64,000 nt of DNA, taken from Flavobacterium erciyesense (GTDB taxonomy: Bacteria > Bacteroidota > Bacteroidia > Flavobacteriales > Flavobacteriaceae). Positions within the stretch are counted from its first letter, which is position 1. Every line of letters begins with the position of its first letter. A program made the position numbers and the translations under genes. Location of the stretch: assembly GCF_018069925.1 (NCBI RefSeq), contig NZ_JAGPXB010000007.1, forward strand, positions 99,774 to 163,773. The letters run 5' to 3'. The notes beneath the pieces were generated by a model. The model was not told the DNA's origin, did not search any database, and saw only the letters and a list, made by a program, of their open reading frames with translations. Below are positions 54,963 to 63,789 of the stretch, in pieces.

Positions 54963-56162
54963 TTATTCGTCCTGAAATTTAAAAGGATAATCTCCGAATA
55001 AAGTCGCCAGTTTTCTAACATCATACGTTTTACGTGTAAACTTATTTGAAAGTGCGATTATAGTCACGCCTTCCTTAGTCAAACTAATGTACGACGAAGT
55101 GTTCCCGTGCCACCAACCATTATGAAAATAAAAATTTTGCCCAGTCTCCCAATTAATCATTCTGATTCCAAGTCCGTAATTTTTAGTTCCCTTACGCTCG
55201 TTACTATACGGCTGGTACACTTGTTTATTTAGGTCTTTCGACAAAAAATGAGAACTGCTCCTAGCGCGATCAAATTTCAATAAATCTCGTGGTGTGGAGT
55301 AAATATTTTTGTCTCCGTACACTGCATCAAGATAATCCTTACCAATTTCTACTTTATTGCCTTTGTACGAAGTTACAGCAGAGTCTTTATCGCGTTCGTA
55401 ATCAAAAACATAAGTATTTTTCATGCCTAGCGGCTCGAAAATAATTTTTTTCATTGCCTCTTCATAGGACAATTTTGTAATATTTTCAATAATTAGAGCT
55501 AACATTGCATAATTGGTATTGCAATACGCAAAACGAGTATCAGTTGCAAACTCTAAACCGATATCCTTAGTAGCCATAATTGTCAAAATATCTGTATTAG
55601 TCAAAGTATTGTGCCTGTCCCAAACCGATTTATCACGATCTGTAAAATAAGCATAGTTACGCAATCCGCTACGGTGATTCAGCAAGGTACGCACTGTCAC
55701 TTCTGGGTAAGGAAAAGATTTTAAAATAGTATTTACTTTTTGATCTAAATTCAACCTTTTGGCGTTAACCAATTTTAATACTGCTGTAGCCGTTAAAACC
55801 TTGCTTACTGATGCAATATGCAAAGGAGTATTTGCTGTAATGACTGTCTCATCTCTAAAATTGGAGAAACCTTCGTATTTTTCATAAATGATTTGACCAT
55901 TTTTGGCTACCAAAAAACTTCCATTTGCAGTTTGATTGGGCCAGTTTTTTTGGTAAAAAGAATCGATTTCAGCCCGTTTTACATTGATATATGATGCCGT
56001 AAGTTTTGGCTCAGCTGTTGCCAAAGGTTTCATAATTGGCAACCTATTTTTTGGCAATTGATCGTCTCGTAATTCTACCTTTACTTTCTCTTTGGCACAA
56101 GATCCAAAAATCAAAAAAAGGAGTGATATATGTAGTATATTTGCGTTTTTAATAAAATTCAT
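54963..56162 (-). CDS. Serine hydrolase of the class C beta-lactamase/penicillin-binding-protein family, lipoprotein
   Basis: A 399-residue protein with a lipoprotein-like signal (HISLLFLIFGSC, Cys22). The catalytic Ser118 and Lys121 are in HIASVSKVLTAT (SxxK). The second motif YxN reads YCNTNYAML, and the third region is NGWWHGNTSSY. Members include esterases, D-aminopeptidases and penicillin-binding-like proteins, so resistance to beta-lactams should not be assumed. It is anchored on the periplasmic side. The gene stands alone; the tmRNA lies 75 bases downstream. Confidence 0.88.
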   Translation of the reverse strand: MNFIKNANILHISLLFLIFGSCAKEKVKVELRDDQLPKNRLPIMKPLATAEPKLTASYINVKRAEIDSFYQKNWPNQTANGSFLVAKNGQIIYEKYEGFSNFRDETVITANTPLHIASVSKVLTATAVLKLVNAKRLNLDQKVNTILKSFPYPEVTVRTLLNHRSGLRNYAYFTDRDKSVWDRHNTLTNTDILTIMATKDIGLEFATDTRFAYCNTNYAMLALIIENITKLSYEEAMKKIIFEPLGMKNTYVFDYERDKDSAVTSYKGNKVEIGKDYLDAVYGDKNIYSTPRDLLKFDRARSSSHFLSKDLNKQVYQPYSNERKGTKNYGLGIRMINWETGQNFYFHNGWWHGNTSSYISLTKEGVTIIALSNKFTRKTYDVRKLATLFGDYPFKFQDE

Positions 56163-56343
56163 TGTGGTATAACTAGAAAGACAAATATATAGAATCAGTC
56201 TGTTTTTGCTCCTTCTTTTTTTTAAACCTTAACAGTATTTTATCAGTCCTACAAGGCTTTTGGAATGCTACCAAATTGTACATCAGTGCATACTTGAATA
56301 AAAACTATCGAATTTTTCGAAAAAAAATTAAAAAAGAAACGGC

Positions 56344-56365
56344 ATTTGTTATATTTGTAACAAAT
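56344..56365. repeat. Inverted repeat overlapping the promoter of the saccharopine/alanine dehydrogenase-like gene
   Basis: ATTTGTTA (56344-56351), spacer TATTTG, TAACAAAT (56358-56365). The -7 box TATATTTG (56350-56357) lies inside, so a bound dimeric repressor would block transcription. Confidence 0.5.
56350..56357 (+). promoter_or_regulatory. Promoter -7 element for the saccharopine/alanine dehydrogenase-like gene
   Basis: TATATTTG, 51 bases before the ATG at 56409. It is covered by an 8-bp inverted repeat that could be an operator. Confidence 0.5.
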
Positions 56366-56408
56366 AGCATTATTAAAGTTATATTATAATTTAGAAAAAA
56401 CTTATAAA

Positions 56409-57611
56409 ATGAAGTTTGGAATCATAAAAGAAAGAAAAAAACCAGCAGATCGTAGAGTGGTTTTTTCTCCAGAGGCATTAGTACAATTAAAAAATCAATA
56501 TCCAAGCATAGAAATTCTTGTTGAAACTTCAGATTGTCGCATTTTTACAGACGAAGCCTATGAACAAGCCGGAATTGAAGTTGGTACTGATCTTAGTACA
56601 TGCGATGTTTTGTTGGGAGTAAAAGAAGTTCCTGTTGAAGCACTAATTCCTAATAAATCGTATTTCTTTTTTTCGCACACTATTAAAAAACAGCCGTACA
56701 ATAGAAATTTGCTACAAACCATTTTAAAAGAAAACATTTCATTGTTCGACCACGAAACTATCGTGAATACTAAAAACCAACGACTAATAGGTTTTGGTCA
56801 CTATGCTGGCATGGTTGGTGCATACAACGGAATTCGTGCTTTCGGAATCAAATTTGAATTGTTCAAATTGCCAAAAGCAGAAACCCTTTCGGGAAAAGAA
56901 GCGCTGATTGCACAACTGAAACGTGTGATTTTACCTCCAATTAAATTTGTAATTACCGGTAGCGGAAAAGTAGGCAGTGGCGCCAAAGAAATACTCGATG
57001 CCATGAAAATCAAATCAGTAAACGTAGAGAATTATTTAACTAAAAATTACACTCAAGCCGTTTACACTCAAATTGATGTTTTAGATTACAACAAACGAAA
57101 AGACGGTCAAGTTTTGGATCATTATGATTTTTACCAAAACCCAACTGAATACGAAACCAATTTTGAACGATTTACCACTGTTTCTGACATCTATATTTCA
57201 GGACATTTTCATGCCAATGAAGCTCCAATGATTTTGACACAGGAGATGTTAAATTCAAAAGATTGTAAGATCAAAATTGTGGCGGATGTTTCCTGCGATG
57301 TCAACGGTCCAATTGCTTGTACTTTACGTGCCTCAACAATAGCAGAACCTTTGTACGGTTACTTGCCTTTAGAAAACAAAGAGGTTGATGTTTTTCATCC
57401 AGGTGCGATAGTGGTCATGGCAGTTGATAATTTACCTTGTGAGTTACCTAAAGATGCTAGCGAAGGATTTGGGCAAATGTTCCTAGAGCATGTGATTCCG
57501 GCTTTCTTCGATGGGGATAAAGACGGTATTTTACAACGTGCACAAATTACTCAAAACGGCAAATTGACCGAGAGATTTAGCTACTTGCAAGATTATGTAG
57601 ACGGTCAATAA
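56409..57611 (+). CDS. NAD(P)-dependent saccharopine/alanine dehydrogenase-like oxidoreductase
   Basis: A 400-residue protein of the AlaDH/PNT superfamily. The N-terminal domain begins MKFGIIKERKKPADRRVVFS and contains SHTIKKQPYNRNLLQTILK, which resembles saccharopine dehydrogenase (lysine-forming) more than alanine dehydrogenase. The dinucleotide-binding part has FVITGSGKVGSGAKEILDAM. The C-terminal half shows IVADVSCDVNGPIACTLRAS and DVFHPGAIVVMAVDNLPCEL. The natural substrate is uncertain; lysine-linked or related imine-forming chemistry is an inference. No neighbouring lysine gene is present. A dyad covers its promoter. Confidence 0.82.
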   Translation: MKFGIIKERKKPADRRVVFSPEALVQLKNQYPSIEILVETSDCRIFTDEAYEQAGIEVGTDLSTCDVLLGVKEVPVEALIPNKSYFFFSHTIKKQPYNRNLLQTILKENISLFDHETIVNTKNQRLIGFGHYAGMVGAYNGIRAFGIKFELFKLPKAETLSGKEALIAQLKRVILPPIKFVITGSGKVGSGAKEILDAMKIKSVNVENYLTKNYTQAVYTQIDVLDYNKRKDGQVLDHYDFYQNPTEYETNFERFTTVSDIYISGHFHANEAPMILTQEMLNSKDCKIKIVADVSCDVNGPIACTLRASTIAEPLYGYLPLENKEVDVFHPGAIVVMAVDNLPCELPKDASEGFGQMFLEHVIPAFFDGDKDGILQRAQITQNGKLTERFSYLQDYVDGQ

Positions 57612-57683
57612 GCAGATTCTTACGTATATTGGTAACTCATAATTAATATGCTTCCAATAAAATTAATAATAAAATTCATACTT

Positions 57684-57720
57684 ATTAGCCTGTAGCCTTT
57701 GGTTACAGGTTATTTTTTTT
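57684..57720 (+). terminator. Terminator after the dehydrogenase-like gene
   Basis: AGCCTGTAGCC and GGTTACAGGTT pair (57687-57711, with G-U pairs), followed by a T run. Confidence 0.75.
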
Positions 57721-57809
57721 CATATCGGTATTGTGACAATTACCATTCAATTAACAATCCGTAAAGACTTGCAAAGGGAAGTATTGCTTAATTTTGTAAA
57801 AAAAATACA

Positions 57810-58838
57810 ATGTCAGCATCTCTTCCTATTTCGATTTTAGAATTGGCAATTATTGCCGAGGATAGCAACGCTACTGCAACTTTAGAAAGAACTAAACTAC
57901 TAGCTCAAACAGCCGATAAATTGGGTTACAAGCGCTTTTGGCTGGCCGAACACCACAATATGGCACACGTTGCCAGTTCAGCAACCGTAGTTTTAATTGG
58001 TCATATAGCTTCGCAAACGCAAAACATTCGCGTAGGTTCTGGCGGAATCATGTTACCCAACCACGCGCCGCTAATTGTTGCTGAACAATTTGGAACATTA
58101 GCCACTTTGTACCCCAATCGTATTGATTTAGGCTTAGGGAGAGCACCGGGCACCGATGGTTTAACAGCGCAGGCCATTCGTAAAGATTTTGTAGAACAGT
58201 CGCAACGTTTCCCAGAAAACGTAACGGCTTTGCAAGACTTTTTTAACGTCGATAATGCTTCCGCAAAAGTACGAGCGTTTCCTGCAGAAGGTGTTTCTGT
58301 ACCTATTTGGATTTTAGGTTCTAGTTTAGACAGCGCCGCATTGGCAGCAGCTAAAGGTCTTCCGTACGCGTTTGCAGGTCATTTTGCTCCAAAACTCATG
58401 CATCAAGCATTTCAATATTACCGCGATCATTTTGAACCTTCAGCATATTTGCAAAAACCCAAAATCATGGCTTGCGTTAATGCCGTAGCTGCAGATACAG
58501 ACGAAGAAGCTGCGAAACTTGCCACAAGTTTAACTCAAATGTTTTTGAACTTAATTCGGAATGATCGCAAACCCTTGCAACCGCCTGTTGAAGCTATTAA
58601 TGATCTAATGAACGAAGTAGAAATATTTCATGTAGATCAAATGACAGCCTGCTCTTTTGTAGGAAGCCCTAAGAAAATTGCGCGCGAGCTGCAACAATTT
58701 GTACAATATACACAAATAGATGAGCTGATGATCACGAGCCCGATTTATGATTTTGATGCTAAAATAAGAAGTATACACCTCATGAAAACAGTGGCGGAAT
58801 CTATAGTCAATTCAAAAAAAGAAAATCTTGTACTGTAG
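57810..58838 (+). CDS. LLM class (luciferase-like) flavin-dependent oxidoreductase
   Basis: A 342-residue protein of the bacterial luciferase-like fold. Key family pieces are YKRFWLAEHHNMAHVASSAT (residues ~35-54), RVGSGGIMLPNHAPLIVAEQ, DLGLGRAPGTDGLTAQA, IWILGSSLDSAALAAAKGLP and CSFVGSPKKIARELQQF. Such enzymes use FMN or F420; the substrate is unknown. It has no obvious operon partner. The stop codon is in the loop of a terminator hairpin (58814-58859). Confidence 0.9.
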   Translation: MSASLPISILELAIIAEDSNATATLERTKLLAQTADKLGYKRFWLAEHHNMAHVASSATVVLIGHIASQTQNIRVGSGGIMLPNHAPLIVAEQFGTLATLYPNRIDLGLGRAPGTDGLTAQAIRKDFVEQSQRFPENVTALQDFFNVDNASAKVRAFPAEGVSVPIWILGSSLDSAALAAAKGLPYAFAGHFAPKLMHQAFQYYRDHFEPSAYLQKPKIMACVNAVAADTDEEAAKLATSLTQMFLNLIRNDRKPLQPPVEAINDLMNEVEIFHVDQMTACSFVGSPKKIARELQQFVQYTQIDELMITSPIYDFDAKIRSIHLMKTVAESIVNSKKENLVL

Positions 58839-58859
58839 CGTAAAAGATTTTCTTTTTTT
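58814..58859 (+). terminator. Terminator overlapping the LLM oxidoreductase stop codon
   Basis: AAAAAAAGAAAATCTT (58814-58829) and AAGATTTTCTTTTTTT (58844-58859), a 16-bp stem. The stop TAG (58836-58838) is in the 14-base loop. Confidence 0.75.
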
Positions 58860-58891
58860 ATTCTTGAGCCAAAACAATCTAATCAAGCAGA

Positions 58892-60289
58892 CTATTTTAA
58901 TTTACCCACCATTTCTTTTGGTCGAACCCATTCGTCAAATTCTTCATCGGTGACATATCCCAATCGAACAGCTTCTTCTTTAAGAGTAGTTCCGTTTTTA
59001 TGTGCCAACTGTGCAATTTCTGCCGATTTATAATACCCAATTTTAGTGTTTAAAGCTGTCACCAACATCAAAGAATTGTTAACCAACTCAGCAATCCTTT
59101 GGTAGTTAGGTTCGATTCCTTGCGCGCAATGCACATCAAATGACAGACAAGCATCCGCTAATAATCGTGCTGATTGTAAAAAATTAGCAGCAATCATGGG
59201 TTTAAAAACATTCAACTCGTAATGACCCTGCATTCCTCCTATTGATATAGCCACATCATTACCTAAAACCTGAGCGCAAACCATCGTTAAAGCTTCGCAT
59301 TGCGTTGGATTCACTTTTCCCGGCATTATTGAGGAACCAGGCTCATTCTCCGGAATAAATAATTCTCCAATACCAGATCGCGGTCCAGATGCTAACATTC
59401 TGATATCGTTTGCAATTTTATTTAGAGAAACAGCCAATTGTTTTAATGCGCCATGGGTTTCTACCAGCGCATCGTGTGCAGCCAAAGCTTCGAACTTATT
59501 TGTAGCGGTTACAAAAGGATGACCGGTAAATTGTGCGATATATTTTGCAACTTTTATATCGTAACCATCAGGCGTATTCAAACCCGTTCCTACAGCGGTA
59601 CCTCCTAAAGCTATTTGAGAGAGATGATCCAATGTATTTTCTAAAGCTCGAATTCCAAAATTTAATTGGGCCACATAACCCGAAAGTTCTTGTCCTAAAG
59701 TTAGCGGTGTTGCATCCATTAAATGTGTACGACCTATTTTGACAACGTCGCGAAACGCAATGGCTTTATTGTGCAAAGTATCGCGAAGTTGCTGCACCGC
59801 AGGAATTGTTTTTTCAACCACAATTTTATAAGCTGCTATGTGCATTGCCGTGGGAAATGTATCATTTGACGATTGCGATTTATTCACATCATCATTTGCT
59901 TTTACAAAAGGTTCATTAATACCAATTTGTAAACCCGCCAAGACTTGTGCTCGATTGGCTATTACTTCGTTGACATTCATATTACTTTGCGTTCCAGAGC
60001 CTGTTTGCCAAATCACAAGTGGAAATTGGTCAGCTAAACTACCCGCTAAAATTTCATCGCAAACGGCACTGATAGCCTCTTTTTTATCTTCTGATAAAAC
60101 ACCCAAGTCGAAATTGGCGTGCGCTGCCGCCTTTTTCAAATAGGCAAATCCCTCAATAATTTCAATGGGCATTGAGGCTGCAGGTCCAATTTTAAAATTG
60201 TTCTTCGAGCGTTCTGTTTGGGCACCCCAGTATTTATCATGAGGTACTTTTACCTCGCCCATGGTATCTTTTTCAATTCGGTACTTCAT
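58892..60289 (-). CDS. fumC: Class II fumarate hydratase
   Basis: FumC reversibly hydrates fumarate to malate in the citric acid cycle, without an iron-sulfur cluster. The 465-residue protein shows [61 protein letters not shown] [16 protein letters not shown] and the signature loop [19 protein letters not shown] with the catalytic Ser. Length is normal. It stands alone in the minus direction and converges on the LLM gene. Confidence 0.97.
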   Translation of the reverse strand: MKYRIEKDTMGEVKVPHDKYWGAQTERSKNNFKIGPAASMPIEIIEGFAYLKKAAAHANFDLGVLSEDKKEAISAVCDEILAGSLADQFPLVIWQTGSGTQSNMNVNEVIANRAQVLAGLQIGINEPFVKANDDVNKSQSSNDTFPTAMHIAAYKIVVEKTIPAVQQLRDTLHNKAIAFRDVVKIGRTHLMDATPLTLGQELSGYVAQLNFGIRALENTLDHLSQIALGGTAVGTGLNTPDGYDIKVAKYIAQFTGHPFVTATNKFEALAAHDALVETHGALKQLAVSLNKIANDIRMLASGPRSGIGELFIPENEPGSSIMPGKVNPTQCEALTMVCAQVLGNDVAISIGGMQGHYELNVFKPMIAANFLQSARLLADACLSFDVHCAQGIEPNYQRIAELVNNSLMLVTALNTKIGYYKSAEIAQLAHKNGTTLKEEAVRLGYVTDEEFDEWVRPKEMVGKLK

Positions 60290-60449
60290 TTCAATTATTT
60301 TTAAGTTGTTGTAGGGAATCTAAAATAACTATAAACCTCATCAATTCAGCATTTTAAAAACAAATCAAAGTCGTTTTAATTTTCCAAGAAAGTAAGTTAC
60401 GATATTTATTATAAGGTTGAAAATTGTCATCAGTTTTTATGAAAAATTA

Positions 60450-60480
60450 TTGCTATCACAAAGAATTAAACTTACATTTG
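60450..60480 (+). promoter_or_regulatory. Bacteroidota-type promoter for the small membrane protein
   Basis: TTG at 60450-60452, 20 bases, then TACATTTG at 60473-60480, 26 bases before the ATG at 60507. Confidence 0.65.
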
Positions 60481-60506
60481 TAGCAACATTCAAAATTCCG
60501 GAAAAC

Positions 60507-60677
60507 ATGTTTGAATTTTCACAGTACTTAGGCTTTTTACTTTTCTTGACCATTTTAACTATCGGTTTTTGGTTGATGTTTTTTCTAGTTGGTTTCGTAT
60601 CCTATTGGGTTGGCGGAGCTAGTTGGGAAGCTTTTAAAGAGAAAAGAGCAAAAAAGAAGCAAGAACAATCAGCATAA
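60507..60677 (+). CDS. Small membrane protein, 56 residues, function unknown
   Basis: A short protein, MFEFSQYLGFLLFLTILTIG at the start, with one long or two close hydrophobic helices (residues ~7-37) and a basic, charged tail WEAFKEKRAKKKQEQSA. The clear promoter upstream and the terminator downstream argue that it is a real gene. I chose the ATG at 60507, because a longer in-frame start at 60417 lies upstream of that promoter. Function is unknown. Confidence 0.75.
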   Translation: MFEFSQYLGFLLFLTILTIGFWLMFFLVGFVSYWVGGASWEAFKEKRAKKKQEQSA

Positions 60678-60692
60678 GCTTTTTGTTATTAT

Positions 60693-60726
60693 AAAAAAGG
60701 ACATCCAATGGGTGTCCTTTTTTTTT
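60693..60726 (+). terminator. Terminator after the small membrane protein gene
   Basis: AAAAAAGGACATCC pairs with GGGTGTCCTTTTTT (one G-U) around a very short loop, with a T run following. Confidence 0.85.
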
Positions 60727-60751
60727 GGGTTTCAATCTAATTTACAAGAAT

Positions 60752-60784
60752 AAAAAAAAGGACTCATTTTCATGAGTCCTTTCT
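60752..60784 (-). terminator. Terminator after the TonB-receptor-like gene
   Basis: AAAGGACTCAT and ATGAGTCCTTT (60758-60783) with loop TTTC; on the minus strand a run of eight T follows. Confidence 0.85.
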
Positions 60785-60787
60785 GTT

Positions 60788-63244
60788 TTATCCTTGGTAA
60801 TCGCCTTCGCCGTCACCTTGCATTTTACGCTCTGGCTTCTCGCGCTCGTTTTTCGGTTTGTTGAAACGGTAAGTAAATGATAAGTTGATTTGACGCACTC
60901 TCCATTGCATTTCGCTGTATGAAGTTAAACGTCCTGGAATAAATGTTTCCATCAATCTTTTTCTTGAATTAAACACGTCACTTACATTAAATGACAATGT
61001 TCCTTTGTCTTTTAAAACATCTTTACTGAATGCCAAGTTGGCTGCAAATACACCTAAACTTCTGCCTTGGGCATTATCTTGAGGACCGTTGTAAGTAGCG
61101 TTTGTCTGCCAATCAATTTTATAAGGTAAAGTAATTTTTGATGTAATTCTGGTAAACCATGAAGTTGCTATGTTATTAAAATCTTGTACCACTTCATCAC
61201 CGTTAAAATCAGTATATGTAGACGATCCTTGCGTTTCGTTTCTAAAAAAGTTAAAATTTCCATTCAATTTCCACCATTTGTAAGGGGAATAATTCAGCGT
61301 AAACTCAAACCCAGCGCGATATTCAATACCCAAGTTAAAAGGAGTACTAATGATAACAGGAATTCCGTTTACAATATCACCTGAGTCTCTTCGTGCAAAT
61401 TGAAAAGCATCAGTTGTTTTGTTTAAATACAATGAGGTGTTAAAAGTCAATTTTTCCCAACGTTTGATATATCCAAAATCAAGTGCATCCGTAAACGCAG
61501 GATTTAAATCTGGATTTCCTACAAAGATGTTAATGTTACTTGATAAATTGTTAAATGGATTCAGAAGTCGACCTCTTGGCCTTTGTACACGTCGGCTGTA
61601 ACTTACAGATGCGCTACTTTTATCTGATAGCTCGTAGGTTAAGAAAGCACTTGGGAAAAAGTTATTATACTTTTTGGTATTAAAATCATTTGTTCCTAAT
61701 TGGTTTACGTCGATGTTTGAATCTTCAAAACGTAATCCTAGTAATACTGAAAACTTATTGAATTTCGTTCCGTACTGCGTATACAAAGCATTTACTTTTT
61801 CTTTGTATTGCAATATATTAGTAAATTCTGGTTTTACTACGCCTTTATTTTGTACATTAAAATCTGTAGTTGTTTCTAAAAAATCTCCACGATATCCTGC
61901 CTCAAATTGACTTGATTTACCAAGCGGTAAAACATAATCTGCTTGAATTAAGTTTCTACTTTGTTTCTGATCATTTAAAGTAGTATCGAATGTTACTTCG
62001 TTTGTTCGTGTATCAGTATCAGTAATAAAAGCATCGTTCAATTCATTACTTGTAGAAAAAGATCCATCAATGGTTAACTTATGCCCGTCTTTTTTAAATT
62101 TTTTGATGTAATTGGTATTGAATTCAACACTCTCATTGTCGCTTCCTTCCAAATTGATACGACTTCTTAAATAGTCGAAAGAACCATCCGCGTTAAAGTT
62201 ATTCTGAAAAACGTTATCGGTATTGTCGCCGCTACTTTTTCGGTAATTAATAGAGTTCGTCCATGAAGTACTTTCATTCAAAAACCATTCCACACCAAAA
62301 TTTCCATTGTATCCTTTACTTAACCTTTCATTAGTACGAGATTCATTAACAGAACTTGTGATTTCGTTAGCATCATTTAAGTAATCTGTATTGGTAAACG
62401 CATTTCCGGGATTGTTACGGTCATTGTATCCTTGTGTAGTAAAAAGGTTAAAATTTTTAGACTTGTAGTTCAAAGTACCACTCAATCCGTAATTTCTAGG
62501 ATCACCTACAGAAGCAATTACAGTTCCGTTCAATCCTTGATTTTTTCCTTTTTTCAAGATGATGTTTAATAATCCTCCTCCACCTTCAGCATCATAACGT
62601 GCAGATGGGTTTGTAATTACTTCCACTTTTTCGATTGCATCAGCAGGAATTAAACGTAGCGCCTCAGCGATATTAATCGCATTTGATGGGCGTCCATCAA
62701 TTAATACACGTACATTTTCGTTTCCGCGCAAACTTACATTTCCTTCTACATCTACAGATACTGATGGGATATTATCAAGTACATCACTCACAGTACCACC
62801 TTTAACCATAAGGTCATTTCCTACACTGTATACTTTTTTATCTAACTTGATATCTACAGTAGTTTTTTCAGCTCGAACTACAACTTCATTCAACTGATTG
62901 GCATCTTCATCAAGGCTAATAACTCCTAGATTAGTACTTTTTTGCAAAGCTTTTTGTTTGATGTCATTGGATTTAAAGGATATAAATTCAATTTTTATAT
63001 CATACACACCTGGTTTAACCTCAATGTCAAATTGACCTGTTGCATTGGTGATTCCGCCCGCTACTGGTTTCGAATCATTGGGTAGCATAAAGGTAATAGT
63101 TGCGTACTCTAATGGCTGCTTGCTTACTTTTTCAACAACCTTACCTGATATTTTAATTTTTGATCCTGCAGCGCCCGGTTGTGCAAAAGTGAAGAGCGAT
63201 GTAAAAACAAGAACAAGAATTAAAACGGATTTGATTTTTTTCAT
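60788..63244 (-). CDS. Outer-membrane beta-barrel family protein (TonB-dependent-receptor-like)
   Basis: An 818-residue protein with a signal peptide (MKKIKSVLILVLVFTSLFTFAQ). Residues ~30-115 are a carboxypeptidase-regulatory-like beta-sandwich (ISGKVVEKVSKQPLEYATIT), residues ~125-240 a plug-like domain (MVKGGTVSDVLDNIPSVSVD, VRVLIDGRPSNAINIAEALR), and the rest a large barrel with strands such as FEAGYRGDFLETTTDF. It lacks a clear TonB box but otherwise has the layout of TonB-dependent receptors of the type common in Bacteroidota. No SusD partner is next to it, so polysaccharide use is not implied. The C-terminus ends in an acidic, basic and glycine-rich tail (KNEREKPERKMQGDGEGDYQ). Confidence 0.88.
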   Translation of the reverse strand: MKKIKSVLILVLVFTSLFTFAQPGAAGSKIKISGKVVEKVSKQPLEYATITFMLPNDSKPVAGGITNATGQFDIEVKPGVYDIKIEFISFKSNDIKQKALQKSTNLGVISLDEDANQLNEVVVRAEKTTVDIKLDKKVYSVGNDLMVKGGTVSDVLDNIPSVSVDVEGNVSLRGNENVRVLIDGRPSNAINIAEALRLIPADAIEKVEVITNPSARYDAEGGGGLLNIILKKGKNQGLNGTVIASVGDPRNYGLSGTLNYKSKNFNLFTTQGYNDRNNPGNAFTNTDYLNDANEITSSVNESRTNERLSKGYNGNFGVEWFLNESTSWTNSINYRKSSGDNTDNVFQNNFNADGSFDYLRSRINLEGSDNESVEFNTNYIKKFKKDGHKLTIDGSFSTSNELNDAFITDTDTRTNEVTFDTTLNDQKQSRNLIQADYVLPLGKSSQFEAGYRGDFLETTTDFNVQNKGVVKPEFTNILQYKEKVNALYTQYGTKFNKFSVLLGLRFEDSNIDVNQLGTNDFNTKKYNNFFPSAFLTYELSDKSSASVSYSRRVQRPRGRLLNPFNNLSSNINIFVGNPDLNPAFTDALDFGYIKRWEKLTFNTSLYLNKTTDAFQFARRDSGDIVNGIPVIISTPFNLGIEYRAGFEFTLNYSPYKWWKLNGNFNFFRNETQGSSTYTDFNGDEVVQDFNNIATSWFTRITSKITLPYKIDWQTNATYNGPQDNAQGRSLGVFAANLAFSKDVLKDKGTLSFNVSDVFNSRKRLMETFIPGRLTSYSEMQWRVRQINLSFTYRFNKPKNEREKPERKMQGDGEGDYQG

Positions 63245-63339
63245 TTTTTAAAACTTTGGTTACACTTTTTTAGATGACTAAACCGATTAATGGTTTAATA
63301 AGGAGAATCACAAAAAAATGTTAATAAAAAAATACGTAC

Positions 63340-63687
63340 TTAAATTGCTAAAAAATCTTGAAGCAATTTTTCATCCCGACCCACAATAGCTTTGTTACCG
63401 TCAATTACAATCGGACGTTCAATTAAAATAGGATACTGTACCATTGCTTGAATAATAGCTTCATCAGTCATTTCAGTTCCTTTGAAATTTTCTATCCATA
63501 TTTTCTCTTTTTGTCGAATCAAATCAATTGGCTTGTAGTTTAATTTTAAAAGTATTGTTTCTAATTCATGAAAAGTTGGCGCTTCTTGCAAATAATTAAC
63601 AACTTCAAAATCGATATTTTTAGCGGTCAATAAAGCCAAACATGTTCTGGACTTACCGCAGCGGGCATTATGAAAAACTTTTATCAT
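63340..63687 (-). CDS. ArsC-family arsenate reductase (glutaredoxin type) / Spx-like protein
   Basis: A 115-residue thioredoxin-fold protein. It begins MIKVFHNARCGKSRTC, with Cys10 and the Arg/Ser arrangement seen in ArsC. Downstream pieces are VNYLQEAPTFHELETILLKL, KPIDLIRQKE and the conserved PILIERPIVIDGNKAIVGRD (Arg-Pro region). The ArsC/Spx/YffB family includes arsenate reductases and other redox proteins. No arsR, arsB or other arsenic gene lies next to it, so arsenate reduction is only the family expectation. Confidence 0.88.
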   Translation of the reverse strand: MIKVFHNARCGKSRTCLALLTAKNIDFEVVNYLQEAPTFHELETILLKLNYKPIDLIRQKEKIWIENFKGTEMTDEAIIQAMVQYPILIERPIVIDGNKAIVGRDEKLLQDFLAI

Positions 63688-63789
63688 GAGATATATTTTT
63701 TAAGATAACTATTAGAAAAATTCTGATTATTTACTGTAACAAAAGTAGCATTTGTTAAACTTATTTAAGAAATAATTAAACTTAATTGT

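Noticed and set aside
54963..56162. Antibiotic-resistance beta-lactamase
   Set aside because: The protein has SxxK and YxN motifs, but the wider family is mostly esterases and peptidases; nothing points to a true beta-lactamase.
63340..63687. Arsenic resistance operon
   Set aside because: Only an ArsC-family protein is present; no arsR, arsB or acr3 gene is next to it.
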